This document shows, in pieces, positions 55,365-64,000 of a stretch of DNA of 64,000 nt; the first letter of the stretch is position 1, and every line of letters begins with the position of its first letter. The DNA is from Macrophomina tecta (lineage: Eukaryota; Ascomycota; Dothideomycetes; Botryosphaeriales; Botryosphaeriaceae). The notes under the pieces were generated by a model, which worked only from the letters and a program-made list of their open reading frames with translations, did not search any database and was not told where the DNA came from. The position numbers and the translations under genes were made by a program. The stretch lies in assembly GCA_024180945.1 (NCBI GenBank), contig JAKSGN010000006.1, positions 1,240,001 through 1,304,000 of the forward strand, given 5' to 3'.

Positions 55365-58300
55365 AATATGCAACGAGAAACGAACTAGCCGGTGTGGGTA
55401 AAAAATAAAAGACCGATAGTAATCAAACTCGCTATGAACAACCCAGCTCCTGTTTGAGCTTAAATCATGGTGATTCCAAGTTTTGCTCAATCCTCTCCGC
55501 ATTTCCTTTGGTCGTGACAATCTTTGCTAGCACCTTTCGCACCCTTTACTCCGCCTCGTTGAGCGTATGCGCCGAGATTGGCCCACCAATACCACCATGA
55601 CGGGCACGCTGTCCGCCAGAATGCAAGATGGGGAGAGAGGTAAGTAGGAGAGCAAGATGTGATTCCACGAAATATTACCTCACACAACTTTCGGCTTTGT
55701 CGGTCACTTTAACGTACAGCTCAATGAGGCATCAGAGAACTTATAATTCTGCCCTCGCTTGTTAACGGTGCCTGCGACAGTTCAAAGTGAGCTACCCAGT
55801 CTCTTCTTATTCTTTGAATCTCCCCTTTCCTTCTCCAAAGTGATGCCATGAAGCTCTGGGAAGCTCTCAAATTATTGCTCGCCCGCCTCAATCGTTCAAT
55901 GTCATATGACCACCGTCATTCATAGGCAAACCCTAACGCATATGAGAGGTGTTACGCGGAAAAGGCGGCCGGTTTCGTTGGGAAGGGCATGTTGACCGAA
56001 GTAGTGCGAAGTTGGTAGACCACAGACCTGGAGTGAAGGCGTGCTGGAGGTTTGGGTGGAGCAAAACATATACCTGCAATCTACGCGGAGCTTGCATATG
56101 GCATGATCAAGAATTCAGGGTCCTCTTTGTATGCACTAACGTGCTCAGCGACTGAAAATCATGTCTGAATATCATTTTCGCATTGGTTCTCCAAGCTCGG
56201 GCCATCATTTTCTCAACAACAACCAGAAAGCCAGCTTTGTACGCAGTAATTTAGCACCTAGGCGCATTCAATCACAAACCAATCCACAAGATACTATGAG
56301 CGTGAGATCAACTGTCGCTTTGGGGATCGGCACGGCAAACGTGAAATGAGACAACAGTTGTGCGCCAGAGCTGCCATGTCCAGCATTTATCCTGCTTAGG
56401 TACCTCTTGGACCCGTTTTTTTTTATTAGTAAATACTTTATAGGAAAAGGACTTTGATTAGGAATTGCTCTCGTCAGTGGGACAAACGGATAAAATAGTT
56501 ACATCTAGCGCTGAATATACCACGTCCACTCTACCCGGCGATGGGTTGTCCTGCACCCCCGTTCAGCGGCGAAGCAGGACGGTATTTCCGCCTTGGTTCA
56601 CATTCCAAGATGATAAAAACCATCATTTAGAATTAAGTAAATAGCCGTCGCACGGAGCGAGCTAAGGTCTCTGTGCGACGCGTAGCAAGGGTGAAGGAAT
56701 CAAGGCTGGACCTTTCTCGCTGTTATTGTTCGAGGTATGATTAACGGCAGATGCGCCCCGGTGCCTTGATTTGCACATTTAGGCTCTTCATGTTAATTTT
56801 TCCTGCCCATATCCTTCTCGACTATCGTGTTAACATTGCTGCCTTTGTTCTCCGCACCATAGACGCCCTTTTGGAGGATTTGGACGGCCAATTCGGCCGC
56901 TCGAAGTCTGGAATTTCTACACCATTGGCATAGCCCATGATAGAATTGCCAGAAGTACACGGGAGGCGGCCTGGGCAAGAACACAGCGAGATTGCAAAAG
57001 CACTTCTAGTTACGGAACTGACAAGGTATTCTTCTCCGATGTCGCAATCCTCGAGGACGCCAATGAGACCAACAACCCACGTTCAAGTGAATATCTTGCT
57101 TGTGGAGAATAAGAGGTTGGAACTTTATGTGCGCTGGGGTGCGGTATTGGCCCATCATTCCCAACGGCACACATCGACGTTAATGTGGTCTGTGAGGTGT
57201 TTTCCTTGACAGCTCATAGCTATTGTGGCTTCCGTATCGAATTGTGGTATGGTGCCGAACGCGCCCTCTGAGTTGATATCTTAATCTTCATGTCCTTCCT
57301 TTCTTTCAGACTGAAAGAGAAAGAGCTGTCATGTAAGACACGCTATTACTTGAGGCTCTGCGTGAGCAAGGGATGCAATCGGATTTCGTGAGTACGCACG
57401 AGGCTGCGATGAGAGAGAAAGCAGCCTGACATCAGAGCCCGCATGCTAGCAAGCGAACTCTAATAGTTTTAGGCTTTCTGACCTTACTTACAGCCGCATT
57501 CGAACGTTTAGCATCATTGTTTTTAGTAGTTTTCATTAGCATGCAGAGCGTATGTAAGATTCATCAGAAGGGATGACGTCTCAACCGTCATTCATTCTGA
57601 GCTGCAAGGATATAGACACATCCAAGCTAAGGATCACCGCAAAGCTTCACCATATGGCCAATCTGAAGTTGATAAGGCGGGTCGAACATGGGGCTGCCGA
57701 TCGTGCAAACCGGAGCTGATGTTCAGGGCGCGTTTGGATGTACCTTATTCGTGAGCGAGCGACTTTAAAGTTACCCGACGGACGGTCGCGTTGCGGCCGG
57801 TTGGACATCCTCTTCACACGTCTCTGCTTTCGAGGCCGCGATCCATCTGTAGGCGTGCAGAGTCTATGCAAACGGTCTTTGCCATGATTTGGGGATTGAG
57901 GTCGAAAATCATGTGAACAGACGTGTTGTCTTATCCTCTTTCCCGCAGTACTCATCTGAACGATGCCGCTGGCACCATAGAACTACTAAAACTTACTTAG
58001 CAGGGAGGCATATTATCTCATTTATACATCATTGGTATAGCGAGTTAGCCTCCGCCATAGACGTCTGCTCCGTGGTTCAGGGAGACGCCTCTCGGCCACA
58101 AACAGTGCCAATGAGTTTTGGAGGTTGGAAGGAATCTCCGCCCTATTATATGTCAGATTTTGGCCTATGCTCACAAATTCCGTGTCAACTCACTTTGACT
58201 AAGGCGCGCGGAGAAATATGGACCATGTCGTCAGCAGAAGCCTACCCTCCGGGGTTTACCCGGCGACTTCCTGAGAACAAATAGAGTAGGGATGGGGCGT

Positions 58301-58651
58301 GGTGGTGTTCGGATCATCTCAGAGGTTGCTGCCCTCCGTCGTTCCTAAGGTACCAATCTAGCCGTCCGCTTGTGTTGAGAAGATGCATGAGCAACCCAAT
58401 TATCGGATACCGAGCGGCGGTGGTACGAGCAGGCAGCCGCGGATGACGGATTTGGGCACGCTTGCAGCGCAACAGCCAATTACCCGGAGGCAATAAGCTC
58501 GTGGCTTATGAGTCTCATGCACGCTCCGCATGTGGCTCCGCATGTGGCTCCGCATCCTCTCAGCCTCGTCAACTCGGGCATGCGGATGGATAAGAGATGT
58601 AGCCCCGCTCTCCACGCTCCATAATGAAAACCGGCACTCTCGTTCCATGCA
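55365..58651. other. 3.3 kb gene-poor region
   Basis: No gene with recognisable motifs was found on either strand. The DNA is more AT-rich than the flanks from about 56100 to 57700. Small open frames at 55949, 56161, 56751, 57647 (minus) and 57889 have no convincing domains. A 12 bp repeat unit occurs near the right end at 58523-58555. Decayed gene or repeat remnants are possible but not shown. Confidence 0.4.
58523..58555. repeat. Tandem repeat, 2.75 units of GCTCCGCATGTG
   Basis: Two full 12 bp units and a partial third lie about 100 bp before the ankyrin gene start. Confidence 0.85.
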
Positions 58652-60971
58652 ATGGCGGACCCTGTGTCTATCGTATCTTTGACAATCCAGGTGGTCGGGA
58701 TAGCCAAGAGGCTCGGCGAGCTAATCAAGATAATCCATGATGCTCCGGAAGAGCTGCTTGCGCTCTCGAATGAAGTAAATGACCTTAGCATCGTCGTTGG
58801 TTGCTTCCGCGAGGCTCTCCCCGATGAAGAGGATGACCTTTCACATATCCCCCTTTCTCGTGCAAAGTCTGATCTCGACGGCATAAACCTCATGCTTCAA
58901 AGATGGGGCAGAGTGAGTGCGGCAGGTGATTCATGGCACATCGGTCGGTTTGACAAGTTTCTGTGGCTCAGGGAAAGAAAGAAAGTCAACCAGTACCAGC
59001 AACGGATCCGGGAGACACGCGCCAATCTCTCGGCCATGGTCGGCGCAAAAGCCTTGTGAGTGAATTGGCCTTCAGTGAGCTCCAGGGTTACAGGGAGCTC
59101 CGACTGATAAGCATTCCAGATCCAAGACTGCCCGTGTTGCGGTAGAGGTCCATACCCTTTTCGAACTCTCAGCTTCGCATAATCAAGCTTCACAACGAGG
59201 CATTGCAGCTGCTATAGGGCATTATATGAGCACCAGTGTCGACGCAGCTCTGGAAAACCCACCTGCTTACATTGATCTGGAGCAACACTACGAGTTACCC
59301 CTCTCCTTGGCCCGTCCAGCTCAAAAATCTGGCTCAACGGACATCATCTCGCCCGGAACAGCCGGGCCATCACCAGTAGCTGTTGGCGTGACGAGATACC
59401 CCCCTCTACAAAGATGCGATCCTGACTGTCCGTGCCTGTGCCACAAGAAGCTCTTCGTCAGGAGCCCGAAAATTCTGGAGCAATTTGTCGGCCGGCTATT
59501 TCTTGGTTACACCTGCCTCCCTTTCCTCAAGCAGCCTTGCACGTCCGTGACGTGTCATCAAAGAAGCTCCAACAATGCTTCCATCACATACTTCCTCCCC
59601 AGATGGTTCTCGGAGAAGGCTGTATCGGCAACGTTCATGTCCTCGCCCATGGGAAGCCCGTCACTCAATCTGAAGATTCGTCGAGTTGTACCGGAAGTAA
59701 GTCAACTATTCGGGTTAAGCAGATATGGCGACGCACAGGGATTACGTGATTTGTTTATTAGCGGCAGGGCCTCTCCTGACGATGTCCATATCCGCGGCGG
59801 TTGGACCGCTCTGCATGTGAGCGTTCAATACACCTTTGTGCCAACTCGATACACTAACATCAGTCCACAGTTTGCCGTAGACCACGGCCGGATAGAAGCA
59901 TGTAAGTTCCTGCTGGACAGCGGCGCAGATCCGGAGTGGGAGTCCGCAACGGGCAAGTGAGTGTTCTGCCCTGTCCCGTCAGCGTAAAGGATACCCTCAC
60001 TAACAACAGCCCCCCGCACTCCCGTCGACATGGCCTGGAGCAACATTCTGCAGCTGAACGTCCCGGCCAAAGCGGCCGAAGTCCTCGCCATCCTCTTCCC
60101 AGGCACCGACTTCATCCAATCCCGCATCTTCAGCCGCCTGCACCGCATCATCCTTGGGCTCGAGGTCGGCGACCTCGACAAAGAGCTCGCATCCGGGCGC
60201 AGCCACGTCGACGTGCGCGACATCGACGGCTGGACGCCCCTGCACTGGGCGGCGCGGCGGGGAGACCACGCCGCGCTGTGCACGCTCATGGCGCACGGCG
60301 CGGACGCGTTCCTCAGCACGGAGAGCGTGGGGCTGACGAGCCTGCACCTGGCGGCGTTGTCTAACTCGGTGACGTGCGTGCAGACGCTGCTGCAGCACCG
60401 GCGCGGCAACCGCGTGCTCGACCTCGAGGTCCAGGACTACTACGGCAGCGGCCCGCTGCGTGTCACCTCGGCGCACAACTGCGCTGCGGCCGCTGCGTGT
60501 CTGATGCGCCACGGCGCCGACATGAACCAGGAGGATCGCGTCGGCGAGACACCCTTGCTGTCCGCCGTGTACAACAACTCGCACGAGATCATCACCCTGC
60601 TGCTCAAGGCGGGCGCTGACTTCACGCGCGCGACCACGTGGGGCAACGGAATCTTGCACTTCGCCGCCAACGAGAGCGATGCTGAGACGCTGGCCCTGCT
60701 GACCAAAGCTCGCATGCGCGGGCTGGACGTGGAGGCGCGGAACTCAGATGGGTTCACGGCGACTGAATTGGCCGAAGCGCGGGATAACCCACCAGATGGG
60801 TTCATTGAAGCGTGGGGACGTCTGGTCGCTAGCATCGCTGAGGAGGATCTGGACGAGAGTTGGCATTCTCCCACGCCGAGCACGGACAAGAGCTTCCATA
60901 GCTTCGAAAATCTTGTTTGGTACGAAGCAGAGCTGGGGGCTGAGGTTGATATTGCTGAAGCTGGACTTTGA
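58652..60971 (+). CDS. Ankyrin-repeat protein with fungal NLR-type N-terminal domain
   Basis: Four exons, 58652-59055, 59120-59816, 59871-59952 and 60010-60971, give 714 aa. The N-terminal 135 residues (MADPVSIVSLTIQVVG, a helical region with KVNQYQQRIRETRANL) resemble the fungal domain found before NACHT or ankyrin modules. A cysteine-rich block starts at C234 (CDPDCPCLCHKK) with more Cys at about 263-270. Ankyrin repeats follow from about residue 340: GWTALHFAVDHGR, DGWTPLHWAARRGDH, GLTSLHLAALSNS, GETPLLSAVYNNSH and others. No NACHT or kinase is present. Introns 1 and 2 are GT-AG (64, 54 bp). Intron 3 (57 bp) only keeps frame if the donor is GCAAGT. Probably a protein-interaction scaffold; function is unknown. 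Confidence 0.87.
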
Positions 60972-61307
60972 CGGCAAAAGGCCATTTGTGGAATACAGCT
61001 TGCTCTGGTTGGTCCTGCTTCGCTCGGTTGGGATCTTTGAATATCAGCTAGCTTTAAAGACTCTGTCCCAAAGGGAGTTTACGAGAGCAAACGATGGTGG
61101 CAGCTGCAAAACAAGATTGCTTCAAAGATTCAACTATATCTCACCATCAGTGTAACTCCACCCCACATGCTAATTTACTTGAGCGTCGCCGCTTTCCTTC
61201 TTGCTCTTTCAAGATATACCACCTCCAAGCAGCTCCGACCCACTCCATATAACAGAGCCCTGATAAAAAGGCCCTTCGGGAAGGATCGATGCGACGGTGT
61301 AGGTCTC
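60972..61307. other. Short region between convergent genes
   Basis: The ankyrin and cytidine deaminase genes both end here. Nothing else is seen. Confidence 0.5.
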
Positions 61308-62024
61308 TTAAGCCTTCGTGCCATTATTTTCATGTTCCTTCCTTTGCGCCAACAGCTGCTCCGGAGGCGGCAGCACATCCGGGCCGAAGGACATGGGGAG
61401 CAGCTCGCCCATCGTCTTGACCTCGTACTTGCCGTCCCTCGTATGCATGAAAATCGGGGTATCGAGCTGCCCAGCCGAAGTCCGTTAGCGCACCAGCCAA
61501 ACACCAATATTGCCAACTCCTGCAGCTCCCATATCACGCACCTCCAGGAACTCCCTCAGGAACTGCCTACACATGCCACATGGACTGCAGTATTGGTCGG
61601 CCAGGTCCGTTGCTACGCCCACGGCCTTTATATCGCCGCGGCCGTAACCAAAGGTCGTGACGGCGGTGCCGACGGCGACGCGCTCCGCGCAGGTGCCCAC
61701 TGGATATGCGGCGTTTTCGACATTGGCGCCGAGGATTATCTCCGGGGCGGAGGAGGCGGAAGAGGAGGAAGATGGGTGGATGAGGAGGGCGGCGCCGACG
61801 CGGAACTGCGAGTAGGGGCCTGTGGCGGAGCAGTGAGCGAGGACTCGTTACGCATGCATACAAAGCCGAGAGGGGCCATCATGAAATAGCTATACAAGCG
61901 CTGCACGTAAGAACGACTAACAGTAGGCCCGGCCCCGCGCCTCAAGCGCACCCTTGGACAGCGCGTCCACCTCGGTCACGGTAAGTCCATGGATCAGATC
62001 ACCCTGATTGTCGGCCGCGGGCAT
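61308..62024 (-). CDS. Cytidine deaminase
   Basis: Three exons, 62024-61922, 61819-61542 and 61466-61308, give 179 aa. Introns are 102 bp (GTTAGT to CCACAG) and 75 bp (GTGCGT to GGGCAG). The join RAYCPYSQFRVGAAL is the conserved entry of the fold. Zinc and catalysis residues are C78 and E80 in GTCAERVAV and C115, C118 in CSPCGMCRQFLREF. The C-terminal segment (KTMGELLPMSFGPD) is the family's usual end. The enzyme deaminates cytidine and deoxycytidine to uridines in pyrimidine salvage. A Ser-rich insert (about residues 51-60) lies between the first strand and the zinc site. Cytosolic, expected to be a homotetramer. Confidence 0.93.
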
Positions 62025-64000
62025 GGTGGACAGAGAAAGGAAAGGAAAGGGAAAGAGAGGCGGGAAAGGAGAGGAAGGAAGAGTCGGCGGGAGAGAGAGG
62101 GGATACAGCGGGAAACTGCGGGGTTGGACGCAAGCGGCGCGCCGCAGCAAGGTTAGCCAAGGAGATAACGGGAGATAGCAGCTGGCGGTTTGCGGAGCTG
62201 GTACTTGTGGGCAACCTTACACGCGGGGCTCGCCTGCACTTCCTCTTGCGGGTTGCGCCACTATCCAAGCATGAACGCCAATCAGTATCTCTGGCATTGT
62301 TTGGAATCTACAAAGCCTATAAAGCGAGGCATGACCTTTGCAGGCTGAGTTGCTGTGCCATTTGTCTGCCTGCTACTCTTTTATGGGAAGCTCCAGAATC
62401 TGTCCGGGGAGCTTGGCAATATCCCAACGCAGTTGAAAGTCCCTCTGAAGTTCGATATGCGGCTGATGAGTTCCAGTCAAGGCCAGCTGAGAGTCGGCTT
62501 TTGATTCAAAGCCCGGTGGCTATATGCGATACCGATGTCAGCCGACGGTCAATGCCTTTCTGAATGCCTTGCAGAGCCTCATCAAACCAACGGGGCGTAC
62601 TTGTCCTTCACGAGACACGAGGCGAACCGAAGTAGAACTGGGCCGACTTCCCATTTGATGATCTTCGAGGTTGTAGGCATCGGCAGGCCATCAGTGGGGA
62701 GAAGGTAAAGAGAGATGGCTGGCAAGGATTTTCTCTACCCATCGATCCCCATGCGGCCGGCCATGACGCAATCAAAGTTATCAACATCAAACTTTTCTCA
62801 CCGCACCTGCAATGTCCTGCCTCTGGTCTGCACACCCTCCCCCCATGCAAACATTGTCCTTGACCACATTGGCTTCCAACTTTGTAAAAAAAAAAAAAAA
62901 AAAAAAAAAAGGAAATGAAGAGCCGGAAGGCTAGCCGGCATATGCCACAGAACCAGAGAGAATAGAGGAGTACGAGAGAATGGGTCTTCAGAGTAAGAAG
63001 AGCCGCGTACCAGGCACACAGCGGAGAGGCCGACAAAAGGCTCCTCTAGCGCATGTCCAGCTCTCACCACTACCTGCGCTCAAGCAACCGTGACGTCCAT
63101 TTGTCTTCTGAAGGCGCAGGGCTCACTGGTTTGCATGCTGCATGCTGGATAGGCCATGGCGACGGGTGCCGTGGATGGAGCAGGCATGTTGCTGCAGGAC
63201 GAAATGCAAATCGTTTTAACGGGTTGGTGACGGTGTTTCACTTCGTTGCTTTTGTCCATGATTCCCCTTATTTTCCATATTTTCTCCTAGTGCCCATCAT
63301 GTGAATGCGATCTTCAGCCTGCAGGGGCGCGGCGCGTGGCAGTAAGATCTCGACAGCGTTGGGCCACCAATGGGACGGGCGGATGGAACTGACAGACGCA
63401 CAAGGGTCCAGCAGAGGCATGGTTGAAGAGGGATTCTGTATGGTGCATAGCCTTCGGTGGAGCTTACTCCGGCCATAATTTTCATGAGGCTCTCTCTGCG
63501 ACATGTTATTCGCAGTAAAGGCCTCTATCTTGCTTCATATGAATTTTGTCGCCACCATCAACACTGGCATGGCCGACTTCGCCGATAGCACGATAAACCG
63601 GACGTTTTCAGCCTTTCTGCTGGGTTGACCCTCACCATGCACGTTCCTCCGAAGTAGCCGCCCTTTTCGCATCCCTCTTCCCCCATAGCTTTGATGCAAC
63701 GTTGTCCCGAGCCGCGGAATTCCCGAGGCGTTCGGTGAAGCTCGTCCGGTGCGGGCTCCGTCTCGGCACGGGTGGGAGAGGGACATTTAAAGTTTCGTGA
63801 GAACATTGTTCGTCGTGTCTAATCTATTCGGCGGCGCTCGTTCCGCTGTAGGGTAGGCTGCGCGGTTACGTGCGCAGCAAACGGGCGTCAAACCCATTTC
63901 TCCGTGACGGGGCAGGTACGCGGCGCAATGGTCTGCATGGCGGGTACGGCCGCAGACCAAGATAGAAGAGAGGCCGAAACCTTAACACCAGACCAGTCCT
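62025..64000. other. Right-end region without recognised genes
   Basis: About 2 kb to the window edge. It holds a poly-A run of 25 at 62886-62910 and a C/T-rich leader just before the deaminase ATG, with a TGCGGGG box near 62124. Open frames on both strands are short and lack motifs. A gene extending past the window edge cannot be excluded. Confidence 0.4.
62886..62910. repeat. Poly-A tract (25)
   Basis: Twenty-five A residues in a row at 62886-62910. Confidence 0.95.

Noticed and set aside
56793..56984. Short minus-strand frame containing AELAVQILQKGVYGAE
   Set aside because: It looks faintly protein-like but is 63 residues, lacks flanking exons and I cannot assign it; it may be a gene remnant but is not supported.
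57889..58284. 131 aa plus-strand frame
   Set aside because: No recognisable motif and no support from neighbouring frames or splice sites.

Overview
The window looks like nuclear DNA of a filamentous ascomycete (Pezizomycotina, perhaps a dothideomycete; the class is inference). The genes have short introns, mostly 43-240 bp, with GT-AG borders and CTRAY-like branch sites before the acceptor. Several families typical of these fungi are present: palC, a SUR7/PalI membrane protein, a HET-domain protein, a C2H2 plus Zn(II)2Cys6 transcription factor, a fungal ankyrin protein and the 12.3 kDa complex I subunit. All exon joins were built by hand from reading frame, splice signals and protein motifs. 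No transcript data or database search was available.

Left part (1-34.8 kb) is mostly housekeeping: an FHA/kinase/FHA checkpoint-type kinase (412-3636), an Erg26-type sterol dehydrogenase (4169-5451), a complex I subunit (7059-7471), palC (8004-9659), a lysophosphatidate acyltransferase (12625-10977, minus) divergent from a bZIP factor (13584-15562), a 3.8 kb gene-poor stretch with an (AC)22 tract, a thioredoxin-fold protein without redox cysteines (20986-19376), an amino-acid/choline-type permease (24088-22096), two conserved-looking disordered proteins, a SUR7-family protein (30695-31612), a cysteine-rich small protein and an HVA1/TUDOR protein.

Middle part (35.4-53.7 kb) is the accessory region of most interest. 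A HET-domain protein is followed by an EthD-domain protein, an Old Yellow Enzyme, a two-zinc-finger-type transcription factor, an MFS transporter and an S15/CocE hydrolase, all on the minus strand. Divergent from the hydrolase are a PhyH-type dioxygenase and an isopenicillin-N-synthase-like oxygenase on the plus strand. There is no polyketide synthase, NRPS or terpene synthase. It reads as a self-contained regulator, transporter and enzyme set that could degrade or tailor a small molecule. A GC-rich element (core TGCGGGG, with a longer GGAACTGCGGGGGA form) recurs upstream of most of these genes and may be the binding site of the cluster's own regulator. This is the best candidate here for an undescribed system.

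Right part (54-64 kb) holds a Kv-beta-like aldo-keto reductase (54136-55364), a 3.3 kb gene-poor stretch, an ankyrin-repeat protein with an NLR-type N-terminal domain and one GC-AG intron (58652-60971), a cytidine deaminase (62024-61308) and 2 kb without a recognisable gene. No rRNA, tRNA, CRISPR array or intact transposon was recognised.
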